The position numbers were made by a program, and so were the translations under genes. Of a stretch of 64,000 nt of DNA, positions 8,574 to 17,152 are shown one piece after another. The stretch covers positions 16,580 through 80,579 of the forward strand of contig CAWUSK010000010.1 of the NCBI GenBank assembly GCA_963925035.1, given 5' to 3'. This stretch comes from UBA4466 sp963925035 (GTDB lineage Bacteria; Bacteroidota; Bacteroidia; Flavobacteriales_D; Crocinitomicaceae). The notes under the pieces were generated by a model that saw only the letters and a program-made list of their open reading frames with translations, was not told the DNA's origin and ran no database searches. Position 1 is the first letter of the stretch, and every line of letters begins with the position of its first letter.

Positions 8574-9655
8574 AACTCCATTTTCAATTGAACGGAAATC
8601 ATTTTTGTTTCCACTTCATTGTCTAACTTTGTGATTGATATGCCCAACAAACGTACAGATTGTTTTGGTTCTTCTTGATAGATCAGCTCTTTCACAATTG
8701 GAAAGAATTCCTTTTTCAAAGAAATGAAATCATTTACTGTTTTACTTCTTGTTTGTTGTGTGAAATCTGAATACTTCAATTTCACAGTAATCGTTTTGCC
8801 TTTGACTTTGGAGCGTTCTAGTCTACGTTCTAGTTCTTCAGCAATCTTATCCAGTTGCTCTATCATAAAATGAGAAGAGCTCAAATCTTTCATAAACGTT
8901 CGTTCTGCAGCAATCGATTTACGAATGCGATCTGGTTTTACTTTGCTGTTTTGTTCTCCTCGAACAATGGTATAAAAATGCCTCCCTGATTTCCCGAAAT
9001 GTGTGGATAAATATTCCAATGGCAGTTCTTTCAATTGTTTGCCTGTAAACACTCCATGGGTATTCATCTTGGAAGCCGTTACTTTCCCTACTCCGAAAAA
9101 CTTCTCAATTGGCAATTGTTCTAAAAAGACTAACACTTCTTCTGGCGGAATTGTTTTCTGTCCGTTTGGTTTATTGATGTCTGACGCAATTTTAGCCGTG
9201 AACTTATTGATCGATATTCCAGCTGAAGCATTCAATCCAACTTCCTCTTTTATCCTTCTTCGTATCTCCTCCGCTAACAAACTCGCCGATGGGTTATTCA
9301 TTTTATTCTCCGTAACATCCAAATATGCCTCATCGAGCGACAATGGTTCAACTAAATCTGTGTAATCGTAAAAAATGGATCTTATTTGATCTGAAATTTC
9401 TTTATAGCGCTCAAAACGAGGTTTAACAAATATTAACTCCGGACATCTTCTTACAGCCATAACGCTAGACATCGCTGATTTTACGCCAAACTTTCTTGCT
9501 TCGTAACTTGCCGCTGCCACGACGCCTCTTTCCTTGCTTCCGCCCACTGCTATTGATTTTCCACGAAGCGCAGGGTCGTCCATTTGCTCTACAGAAGCAT
9601 AGAATGCATCCATGTCAATATGTATAATCTTTCGTATAAATTCATCGTTTATCAT
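8570..9655 (-). CDS. dinB: DNA polymerase IV (Y family)
   Basis: 361 residues, a normal length. The palm motif IIHIDMDAFYASVEQ (Asp14; steric gate Tyr19) and the second acidic motif LSLDEAYLDV (Asp108, Glu109) hold the metal-binding catalytic residues. The HhH-type thumb (FFGVGKVTASKMNTHGV) and the little-finger domain follow. It performs translesion synthesis and is usually damage-induced, but I see no recognisable LexA box upstream. Single gene, read from an AT-rich 140-base region shared with the gene at 9794. Confidence 0.95.
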   Translation of the reverse strand: MINDEFIRKIIHIDMDAFYASVEQMDDPALRGKSIAVGGSKERGVVAAASYEARKFGVKSAMSSVMAVRRCPELIFVKPRFERYKEISDQIRSIFYDYTDLVEPLSLDEAYLDVTENKMNNPSASLLAEEIRRRIKEEVGLNASAGISINKFTAKIASDINKPNGQKTIPPEEVLVFLEQLPIEKFFGVGKVTASKMNTHGVFTGKQLKELPLEYLSTHFGKSGRHFYTIVRGEQNSKVKPDRIRKSIAAERTFMKDLSSSHFMIEQLDKIAEELERRLERSKVKGKTITVKLKYSDFTQQTRSKTVNDFISLKKEFFPIVKELIYQEEPKQSVRLLGISITKLDNEVETKMISVQLKMEF

Positions 9656-9793
9656 AACAAATGGCCCAGAATGCGAATTTAAGATTTAATAATTAGTCGT
9701 ACCTTATACGTATATGGCACAGGAATTGCCTCTCTCCAATTAAACCTATTAAAAGTTAATCGGTCAAACAGTAGAATAATAAAAACAAACGTC

Positions 9794-10867
9794 ATGAAAA
9801 CAATACCATTCATTATCGGACTCGTCTTTTATTCACTTTCAAGCTTTTCATTTGCAGCAGATGGAAAAATGCCTGGTGATAATTTAGACTTAAATGCTGT
9901 ATTAGAGTTATTTAAAGATTCCAAAAGTGTAGAAGACTTTGAAAATAAATTAAATTCAGAAAAATCGAATATCAATAATCTTGATTTAAACGAAGATGGA
10001 TTTGTGGATTATATCCGCGTTGTGGATTATGTAAAAGACAATGCGCATTTAATTACCTTACAAGTTGCGTTTACTGCGGGGGAAGTACAAGATGTTGCAG
10101 TAATTGAGTTAGATCAGCGAGATGACAAAACAGTTGTTCAAATTATTGGTGATGAAGCTCTTTACGGAAGAGATTATATTGTAGAACCAATTACAGACAA
10201 TGCTAAAATGGCATACAATGCTAACACATGGACAAGTGTTCAATACATATACGGTCCTTCTTACGTAGTCTATGTTTCGCCATGGAGTTATGGATTCTAT
10301 CCAAATTGGCATCACCAATGGAGACCATATAGCTGGGATGTTTATTACGGTTATGTATATCCCTACCATTCTTATTATAGACATTGTGGTTATTACAGGT
10401 CGTATCACGCAAATCATTACTATTATGGACACAGAAATTATTCTCAAACATATTATAACAGTCCAAAACATAAAGCGGCGCAACAAAGTTTACCTGTGCA
10501 CAAACAAGCAATGAGTGAAGCTCAAATTAAAAACTTGCAAACTCAAAAAGTAAATGGGAACATTAAAGCGAACACAAATCAACGAGAAGTGAGAAAAGTA
10601 GACGCTACTCCATTACGTACAACGGAAAGCACGCGTGGAACAACTGATAGAACTGTTACAAATCCGAATACGCGCACGACAACAACTCGTTCGACAGAAA
10701 AACCAGCAATTAGAACGCAGCCAACAACTCGAAGTCCACAAACGACGACAAGAACGCCGCAAAGCACAAGGACACCTCAGTCAACGCGCCAACCTGCGAG
10801 CTCGCAACCTAGTCGTTCGACGACTCCTCAACAGAAGAGTACAGGTGGAACGAGAAGACCTAAATAA
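9794..10867 (+). CDS. Secreted protein with Tyr/His/Trp-rich middle and Thr/Arg/Gln-rich tail
   Basis: 357 residues, signal peptide about 1-22 (SSFSFAA). The N-terminal globular part (30-150) has LDLNEDGFVDYIRVVDYV, which looks like a calcium-loop sequence (D-x-N-x-D-G), followed by beta-rich sequence. The middle (about 158-235) is very rich in Tyr, His and Trp (WHHQWRPYSWDVYYGYVYP). The last 85 residues are low complexity, mostly T, R, Q, S and P. I know such proteins as conserved hypothetical exported proteins of Bacteroidota, without a known role. Metal or surface binding by the aromatic region is only a guess. Single gene ending at a strong terminator. Confidence 0.75.
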   Translation: MKTIPFIIGLVFYSLSSFSFAADGKMPGDNLDLNAVLELFKDSKSVEDFENKLNSEKSNINNLDLNEDGFVDYIRVVDYVKDNAHLITLQVAFTAGEVQDVAVIELDQRDDKTVVQIIGDEALYGRDYIVEPITDNAKMAYNANTWTSVQYIYGPSYVVYVSPWSYGFYPNWHHQWRPYSWDVYYGYVYPYHSYYRHCGYYRSYHANHYYYGHRNYSQTYYNSPKHKAAQQSLPVHKQAMSEAQIKNLQTQKVNGNIKANTNQREVRKVDATPLRTTESTRGTTDRTVTNPNTRTTTTRSTEKPAIRTQPTTRSPQTTTRTPQSTRTPQSTRQPASSQPSRSTTPQQKSTGGTRRPK

Positions 10868-10906
10868 GTTCGAAACGAAGTAAGCACTTTGGATATAGCA
10901 ATATAC

Positions 10907-10940
10907 AAGCACGGATTTTCCAATCCGTGCTTTTTTTTTT
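10907..10940 (+). terminator. Rho-independent terminator
   Basis: Arms AAGCACGGATT (10907-10917) and AATCCGTGCTT (10922-10932) with a 4-base loop, followed by an unbroken T run to 10940. Ends the gene at 9794-10867. Confidence 0.93.
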
Positions 10941-11034
10941 GAGTTTCGTCGAAAGAATTAGGACGGTACATCGAAGCAAGTCTTAATATATTGAAGTCTT
11001 AAACTCTTAATATCTATAAATGCATTAAATTCCG

Positions 11035-11042
11035 TAGCTTTG
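11035..11042 (+). promoter_or_regulatory. -7 element of the era promoter
   Basis: TAGCTTTG matches TAnnTTTG, 18 bases before the era ATG. No TTG was found 17-23 bases upstream. The match overlaps an in-frame TTG (11040), arguing against that TTG as a start. Confidence 0.55.
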
Positions 11043-11060
11043 CACCTCAAATCTTTAGAG

Positions 11061-11936
11061 ATGGCGCATAAATCTGGTTTCGTAAATATTGTTGGAAGTC
11101 CAAACGTTGGTAAATCGACGTTGATGAATCGACTAGTGGGAGAAAAATTATCGATCGTAACATCGAAAGCTCAAACTACTCGTCATCGTATTCTTGGTAT
11201 CGTAAATACGGAAGAAACACAAATTGTTTTTTCTGACACTCCTGGTGTTGTCAACTCAGCTTACAAGCTGCACGACAGTATGATGGGTTACGTAAACGCG
11301 TCTATTTCTGATGCTGATGTCTTGTTGTTTATCACAGACATAAAAGAAACGGAAATGAATCACAAAGAAACTTTGGAGCGTATCCAAAAATTGGAAGTTC
11401 CTGTATTATGCCTCATCAATAAAATGGACCTTTCTGATCAAGACAAGGTGAAAGAAAAATTGGATTATTGGCAATCGCGTTTGCCAAATGCGAACGTTTT
11501 TCCTATTTCAGCATTGCACGGATTTAATATTGACGGAGTTTGGGAACAAATTTTGGCAAATATTCCTGAAAGTCCACCTTATTTTGATAAAGACGCGATT
11601 TCAGACAGACCGATGCGTTTTTTTATCTCAGAAATGATTCGTGAAAAGATTTTTATCCATTGCAAGAAAGAAATTCCTTACTCTACTCAGGTAGAAATTG
11701 AAGAATACATAGAAGAAGAAAATATCGTGCGTATTCGTGCCCTTATCATCGTAGAACGTGATTCCCAAAAAGGAATTATTATAGGCAAAGGAGGCGAAAT
11801 GTTGAAACGCGTTGGACGTGAATCTCGTATCGAAATGGAAAGTTTTATTGATAAAAAAGTGTTTCTTGAAACATTCGTGAAAGTCGATAAAGACTGGAGA
11901 GGATCGGAACAAAAATTGAAAAAATACGGATACTAG
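11061..11936 (+). CDS. era: GTPase Era, 16S rRNA maturation / 30S assembly
   Basis: 291 residues from the ATG at 11061. An in-frame TTG seven codons upstream overlaps a promoter-like element, so I reject it; homologues also start MAHKSGFVNI. G1 is VGSPNVGKST (about 11-20), G3 is DTPG, G4 is NKMD and G5 is ISALHG. The C-terminal KH RNA-binding domain carries GIIIGKGGEMLKRVG. Era binds the 3' end of 16S rRNA and couples ribosome assembly to growth. The gene is followed after 69 bases by der, a pairing that keeps two ribosome-assembly GTPases together. Confidence 0.95.
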   Translation: MAHKSGFVNIVGSPNVGKSTLMNRLVGEKLSIVTSKAQTTRHRILGIVNTEETQIVFSDTPGVVNSAYKLHDSMMGYVNASISDADVLLFITDIKETEMNHKETLERIQKLEVPVLCLINKMDLSDQDKVKEKLDYWQSRLPNANVFPISALHGFNIDGVWEQILANIPESPPYFDKDAISDRPMRFFISEMIREKIFIHCKKEIPYSTQVEIEEYIEEENIVRIRALIIVERDSQKGIIIGKGGEMLKRVGRESRIEMESFIDKKVFLETFVKVDKDWRGSEQKLKKYGY

Positions 11937-11982
11937 ATTGTGAATTTTGGATTGTTTATTTCGAATTAAAAAATTCACAATC
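11936..11982. repeat. Inverted repeat between era and der
   Basis: Arms GATTGTGAATTTT (11936-11948) and AAAATTCACAATC (11970-11982) are perfect 13-base complements around a 21-base loop. No T run follows, so it may be an mRNA hairpin or a small dispersed palindrome rather than a terminator. Confidence 0.6.
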
Positions 11983-12005
11983 CGAAATCCGAAATTAATT
12001 AAACA

Positions 12006-13316
12006 ATGAGTAATATAATCGCAATTGTTGGACGCCCGAATGTAGGGAAATCGACATTATTTAACAGACTTACGGAATCCCAAACAGCTATTGTTAAGGA
12101 AGTAAGTGGTGTAACACGTGACCGAATTTATGGCAGAGGAGAATGGAACGGCGTTGACTTTTCTGTTATCGATACAGGTGGTTATGTGAAAGGTTCTGAC
12201 GATATTTTTGAAGAAGAAATCCGTAAGCAAGTTGAAATTGCCATTGATGAAGCACACGTGATTGTGTTTATGTTGGACGTAACAACAGGAATAGTTGATT
12301 TGGATGAAGTCGTGGCAGGAATGTTACGAAAAGCGAAGAAAAAAGTATTTATTGCAGCAAATAAAGTGGATAACACGCAACGTGTTGGAATGTCCGCTGA
12401 ATTCTGGTCACTTGGTTTAGGAGAAGTATTTGATATTTCTGCGACAAACGGAAGTGGAACTGGAGAAATCTTAGATGAAATTGTTAAGGAGTTTGATAAA
12501 GATGATGACAGTGTGCGCGACAAAGATCATTTGCCGCGGATTGCCATTGTTGGAAAACCAAACGTTGGGAAATCTTCGTTGATTAATGCATTAACAGGAC
12601 AAGAACGAAACATTGTAACTCCAATTTCTGGAACAACAAGAGATACGATCAATACGCGCTACAATGCCTTTGGATTCGATTTCATGTTGATCGATACTGC
12701 TGGAATTCGTAAGCAATCCAAAGTACACGAAGACATTGAGTATTATTCTGTATTACGTTCTGTAAGAGCGATTGAAACTTCAGATGTCTGTATCTTTATG
12801 GTTGATGCAGAAGAAGGAATTCAAAAGCAAGATTTGACGATTTTCTATATGATAGAAAAGAACTCAAAAGGTGTTGTTGTTTTAATTAACAAGTGGGATT
12901 TAGTTGAAAAAGATCACAAAACAATGTTGGCTTACGAAGAAAAAGTACGCGAGCAACTGGCACCATTCAACGATGTTCCAATCATTTTTACGTCGACAGT
13001 AACGAAACAACGACTTCACAAAGCTATTGAAATGGCCATGGAAGTGTATGAAAATAGAGTGCGTAAAATACCAACGTCTAAATTGAATGATTTGATGTTG
13101 GGAATTATAGAAGCTACTCCACCACCTTCTACAAAAGGAAAATACGTTAAAATTAAATACGTGCAGCAATTGCCAACGCACTCACCTGCATTTGCATTTT
13201 TCTGTAACCTTCCTCAATACATTCCAGACAGTTACAAACGTTTCTTGGAAAATAGATTGAGAGAAGCATTCAATTTTACAGGTATTCCACTTCGAATATT
13301 CTTTAGAAAGAAATAA
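12006..13316 (+). CDS. der: Ribosome-assembly GTPase Der (EngA)
   Basis: 436 residues, normal for the family. It has two tandem GTPase domains: IVGRPNVGKST near the start with DTGG and NKVD, and IVGKPNVGKSS near 180 with DTAG and NKWD. A C-terminal KH-like domain follows, ending IPLRIFFRKK. Der acts in 50S subunit maturation in the cytoplasm. No terminator is obvious in the 150 bases before the convergent TonB-like gene. Confidence 0.96.
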   Translation: MSNIIAIVGRPNVGKSTLFNRLTESQTAIVKEVSGVTRDRIYGRGEWNGVDFSVIDTGGYVKGSDDIFEEEIRKQVEIAIDEAHVIVFMLDVTTGIVDLDEVVAGMLRKAKKKVFIAANKVDNTQRVGMSAEFWSLGLGEVFDISATNGSGTGEILDEIVKEFDKDDDSVRDKDHLPRIAIVGKPNVGKSSLINALTGQERNIVTPISGTTRDTINTRYNAFGFDFMLIDTAGIRKQSKVHEDIEYYSVLRSVRAIETSDVCIFMVDAEEGIQKQDLTIFYMIEKNSKGVVVLINKWDLVEKDHKTMLAYEEKVREQLAPFNDVPIIFTSTVTKQRLHKAIEMAMEVYENRVRKIPTSKLNDLMLGIIEATPPPSTKGKYVKIKYVQQLPTHSPAFAFFCNLPQYIPDSYKRFLENRLREAFNFTGIPLRIFFRKK

Positions 13317-13467
13317 GGTTCAAAATTAGAGTCAAGATTTCAAGATAAAAGATATTAAGACTTGTTCTCGTAAAGAAAAAGTAAATTATTTAGCTTAACA
13401 GAGAATTAAAATTATCCAATAGAACGCGTTCTAACTAGTGACCCTTTCTGTCTTAAAGTTCTCACTT

Positions 13468-14346
13468 CTACGTTATATTAAACTGAAAAGGCAATGTCAT
13501 ATAAACAGAGACTTTTGCTCCGTTGTTTTCACCTGGGTTCCAACGTGGCATTGTATTGATAATACGCAGTACTTCTTTGTCGAAGTTTTTGGAACCTTCA
13601 ACTGATTTTAATATTTCTGGTTTTGTAAGTCGTCCGTCCTTGTCCACTACAAAGCGCACATAAACGTTTCCTTGAATACCTTTTTCTTTTTCGTATTTCG
13701 GGTAGTTCAATTGACTCTGTATGTGCTTGAACATTGCATCCATTCCGCCTTTAAATTCAGGCATTTTTTCTGCAAACTGAAATACTTTTTCTGTCTCAGG
13801 TTTAGGTTCTTCTTCAGGGTCGTAAAATCCAATTCCTCCTTGAACAACTGGTGCGATATCTCCAACCATAACAGGTTCTGCTTCTCCTTGCTCAATGATT
13901 GGGTCACAGGCCACTTGTCCTTTAATTAAGGTATTGTCAATAGTATAGTTCTGTGTTTTCAATGAATCATCAACGGCAGGAGGAACGGCAATTTCGCCCA
14001 GCGTATGTTCAATTGCTGGTTCAGTATTTCCTGGACTATCTTGCGCACAAGCAGATAAACTCAAACACACCAACGCCATAATTAAAAACGGATTTGGGTT
14101 CTTTGTTTTACGCAACGTTTCTATCAGCACAGGAATATCTTCATGATGAAAATCAAATTGGTCGCGGGTCATTCGTCCGCACACGTTATCATTTGAATTT
14201 GATAAAATGTAGGTGATGATTTCTGCACGGTGCATTTTTGTGAAATCCATTACGCTTTTATCGCATGAAACGCAATGGCGAGAGGTCATCCCAATTTTCA
14301 TTTTGTTCCAATCTTCGTGACAAGGTTCTTTGATTTCCAATTTCAT
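13468..14346 (-). CDS. TonB-family protein with N-terminal cytoplasmic Cys domain
   Basis: 292 residues. Residues 1-80 are cytoplasmic and hold conserved-looking Cys positions (Cys9, Cys25 and Cys28 in RHCVSCDKSVMDF, Cys56), a CxxC pattern that could bind a metal. A single membrane segment follows (about 86-100, LIMALVCLSLSACA). The periplasmic linker is acidic and Pro-rich. The C-terminal TonB domain (about 203-292) includes YPKYEKEKGIQGNVYVRFVV, VDKDGRL and MPRWNPGENNG. TonB proteins pass proton-motive energy to outer-membrane receptors; the Cys domain suggests extra cytoplasmic sensing or partner binding (inference). The SACA sequence resembles a lipobox but sits too deep to be a signal peptide. 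Confidence 0.82.
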   Translation of the reverse strand: MKLEIKEPCHEDWNKMKIGMTSRHCVSCDKSVMDFTKMHRAEIITYILSNSNDNVCGRMTRDQFDFHHEDIPVLIETLRKTKNPNPFLIMALVCLSLSACAQDSPGNTEPAIEHTLGEIAVPPAVDDSLKTQNYTIDNTLIKGQVACDPIIEQGEAEPVMVGDIAPVVQGGIGFYDPEEEPKPETEKVFQFAEKMPEFKGGMDAMFKHIQSQLNYPKYEKEKGIQGNVYVRFVVDKDGRLTKPEILKSVEGSKNFDKEVLRIINTMPRWNPGENNGAKVSVYMTLPFQFNIT

Positions 14347-14553
14347 AGCTACGGTTTTTGTTTATGCTGTACAAACCTTAGTCCAATAGGTTCAACTTCA
14401 ATTGATAATGACATTCAACCCAACAAATCCTGAATCCTGAATCCAATTGACCTGACTCCATTTTATGTTAACGTTTACAAAAAGAATCCGATTTAGTGGA
14501 CATTCTAAAACATACAAGGTAAATTGCCCCCGAATTAAAGATTCTGCCTTTTT

Positions 14554-17037
14554 ATGAAAAACATACTTCTAATTATTTCCATCACATTAGGTGGGATTTC
14601 TCAAGCACAAACATCTCCAGAACTCAATTCAGCAGACATTCTACTTGAAATGAATAAACTGAGCACTGTTGGTTCTGTACTTTATATTGCTGCGCATCCA
14701 GACGATGAAAACACACGATTACTTGGCTATTTAGCAAAAGAAAAGAATTTAAGAACCGGTTATTTGTCTTTGACTCGAGGTGACGGTGGACAGAATTTAA
14801 TTGGAATCGAACAAGGCGAAGGATTAGGATTGATTCGAACACAGGAATTATTAGCGGCACGAAGAACAGATGGTGCTGAACAATTTTTTACTCGGGCGAA
14901 TGATTTTGGATATTCTAAAAATCCGGAAGAAACATTTACGATTTGGAACAAAGACAGTATTCTATCGGACGTAATATTAGCCATTCGTAAATTCCGCCCA
15001 GATGTAATTATATGCCGATTCCCAACAACTGGAGAAGGCGGTCACGGGCATCATACAGCATCTGCCATTCTCGCGGTTGAAGCATTTGAAAAAGCTGCAG
15101 ATCCGACACAATTTCCAAATCAACTCAATCAAACAGCAGTTTGGCAAGCAAAACGCATTTTTTGGAACACATTTAATTTTGGAGGAAAAAATACGACTTC
15201 TGAAGATCAATTGAAAATTGACGTTGGTGCTTACAGTCCATTATTAGGAAAAAGCTACGGACAAATTGCAGCGGAAAGTCGTTCTATGCATAAAAGTCAA
15301 GGGTTTGGTTCATCGCGTCAACGTGGTTCTAACGTTGAATACTTTAAATTGTTGGCTGGTAAAAAAGCTGATAAAGACGTTTTTGAAGGAATAGACCATA
15401 CGTGGAATCGTTTTTCTGCCATGAAGCAACTTGGACCGTTGACAAATGCTTGTATTGGCTCATTCAATCCTCAACATCCAGAAAAATCGTTGGATGCGTT
15501 AATAAAAATCTACAAAGCCATTCAAAAAATTGATGCATCAGATGTTTCTGTTCGTTACTGGAAGAATGTGAAATTAGAAGCGTGTAAAAACCTCATCGTG
15601 CAATGTGCAGGAATCTGGATGGAAGTCGGCGCCTCAGATTACAGTGCCGTTCCAGGAAGCGAAATTGATTTAAAAGCTGAAATTATAGCTAGAAATCCTT
15701 CCATCGTGAAGTTGAATAGCATTTCTTTTTCTCCTCAACATGAAGAAAAAATTGGAAAAAAATTAGCAGTCAACACCATTGAAGCAATTGAAGTAGAAGG
15801 AAAAGTTCCTGAATCAAATTTATTTTCAACACCTTATTGGTTAGCAGATGAACATCCTTTTTCAATGTACACGGTGAATGATGCGACACTTATAGGAAAA
15901 GCAGAAAACGACGCTGCTATGATCGTAGTTTTTCACATCAATGTCAACGGAATTGATTTAGATATCGAGCGTGGAGTTTCCTACAAGGCTACTGATCCAG
16001 TAAAAGGAGAAGTATATCGTCCGTTTGAAATTCTTCCTCCAGCAACTGTCAATATTTCAGACGAAGTGATCGTGTTTAGTGACAACCAACCGAAAAATAT
16101 CTCATTAACGATCAAAGCAAATTCCTCAGACATCGCAGGGAAACTTGATATTGCCGTTCCGGCAGGGTGGAAAATAGCCATTGCAACGCCTGATTTCAAA
16201 TTGAAAAATAAAGGCGATGAACAAATCATCCAAGCGACAATTACACCTGTTGCAAACAGCGAAGACGGTTTACTTCAACCTTCATTGACTATCAATGGAT
16301 ATAAATACAAGAAAAGCATTCAGCGTGTCGATTACGACCATATTCCGTCTCAGTTTATTTTGAGAGATGCTTCTTCTAAAATCGTGTTTGTGGATTTGAA
16401 AAAAACAGGAAATAAAATTGGATACATTCCCGGTGCAGGAGATAAAGTAGCCAGTTCATTGATCCAAGTTGGTTACTATGTTACTGAACTTACCGATGAG
16501 CTGCTTGCTAAAAGCGATTTAAGCCAATTTGATGCAATTGTTGCAGGAATTCGTGCATTCAATACCAACGACCGTTTGCCAATTTACTACCAAAAATTAA
16601 TGGATTTTGTTCTTCAAGGTGGAAATTTAATTGTGCAGTACAATACAAATAATCGTTTTGCGCCTATTACGGAAGAAATCGGACCTTACCCGTTTACAAT
16701 TTCACGAGATAGAGTAACTGTCGATGATGCTGAAGTAACGTTTGTCAATCCAACTCATCCTGTACTCAATACTCCGAATGTTATTACCCAAGCTGACTTC
16801 GATGATTGGATTCAAGAACGCGGAATTTATTTTGCATCCGAAATTGATGCAAACTATGAAACTGTTTTTTCAATGCATGATCCTGGCGAAGAACCGTCTG
16901 AGGGAAGTTTAATTATTGGAAAATATGGAAAAGGAAATTTCGTTTATACAGGCTTAGTTTTCTTCCGAGAATTACCTGCTGGAGTTCCTGGAGCTTTTCG
17001 TTTGTTTGTTAATTTGCTAAGTTTACCCAAAAACTAA
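14554..17037 (+). CDS. Secreted PIG-L family deacetylase (LmbE-like)
   Basis: 827 residues with a signal peptide (about 1-19, ending SQAQ). The PIG-L domain carries the zinc motif AAHPDDENTR (47-56), the segment LTRGDGGQN and the later His motif GEGGHGHHTAS. The family removes N-acetyl groups from GlcNAc-type sugars using zinc. The remaining 500 residues are a beta-rich region and a C-terminal GATase-like fold (about 610-827, IVAGIRAFNTNDRLP, GKGNFVYTGLVFFRELPAG). It is followed closely by a small membrane protein and a sodium symporter, so the three likely act together on an amino sugar or conjugate that is processed outside and then imported. Confidence 0.88.
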   Translation: MKNILLIISITLGGISQAQTSPELNSADILLEMNKLSTVGSVLYIAAHPDDENTRLLGYLAKEKNLRTGYLSLTRGDGGQNLIGIEQGEGLGLIRTQELLAARRTDGAEQFFTRANDFGYSKNPEETFTIWNKDSILSDVILAIRKFRPDVIICRFPTTGEGGHGHHTASAILAVEAFEKAADPTQFPNQLNQTAVWQAKRIFWNTFNFGGKNTTSEDQLKIDVGAYSPLLGKSYGQIAAESRSMHKSQGFGSSRQRGSNVEYFKLLAGKKADKDVFEGIDHTWNRFSAMKQLGPLTNACIGSFNPQHPEKSLDALIKIYKAIQKIDASDVSVRYWKNVKLEACKNLIVQCAGIWMEVGASDYSAVPGSEIDLKAEIIARNPSIVKLNSISFSPQHEEKIGKKLAVNTIEAIEVEGKVPESNLFSTPYWLADEHPFSMYTVNDATLIGKAENDAAMIVVFHINVNGIDLDIERGVSYKATDPVKGEVYRPFEILPPATVNISDEVIVFSDNQPKNISLTIKANSSDIAGKLDIAVPAGWKIAIATPDFKLKNKGDEQIIQATITPVANSEDGLLQPSLTINGYKYKKSIQRVDYDHIPSQFILRDASSKIVFVDLKKTGNKIGYIPGAGDKVASSLIQVGYYVTELTDELLAKSDLSQFDAIVAGIRAFNTNDRLPIYYQKLMDFVLQGGNLIVQYNTNNRFAPITEEIGPYPFTISRDRVTVDDAEVTFVNPTHPVLNTPNVITQADFDDWIQERGIYFASEIDANYETVFSMHDPGEEPSEGSLIIGKYGKGNFVYTGLVFFRELPAGVPGAFRLFVNLLSLPKN

Positions 17038-17041
17038 TAAC

Positions 17042-17152
17042 ATGAGTGAAGACCACAATTCTAAAAAATGGTTGATTGCCTATAGCGGAGTTATTCTTGT
17101 ATTGATTTTACTAATTGTCTTCTTTTACATTTTTACACAGTATTTCTCATGA
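17042..17152 (+). CDS. 36-residue single-span membrane protein
   Basis: ATG at 17042, four bases after the PIG-L stop, and a TGA at 17150-17152 that overlaps the symporter ATG (ATGA). The product has a charged N-terminus (MSEDHNSKKW), one strong hydrophobic span (about 11-32, LIAYSGVILVLILLIVFFYI) and a short aromatic end. Spacing, coupling and clean membrane topology make it a likely real gene despite its size. I infer an accessory subunit or stabiliser of the SSS transporter; small partners of this kind are known for some transporters. Not identified by homology. Confidence 0.7.
   Translation: MSEDHNSKKWLIAYSGVILVLILLIVFFYIFTQYFS

Noticed and set aside
10109..10511. Two minus-strand ORFs over the Tyr/His-rich gene
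   Set aside because: Shadows caused by the unusual codon content of that region; no family features.
11040..11060. TTG at 11040 as the era start
   Set aside because: Within TAGCTTTG, a -7 element; ATG 11061 gives the family N-terminus MAHKSGFVNI.
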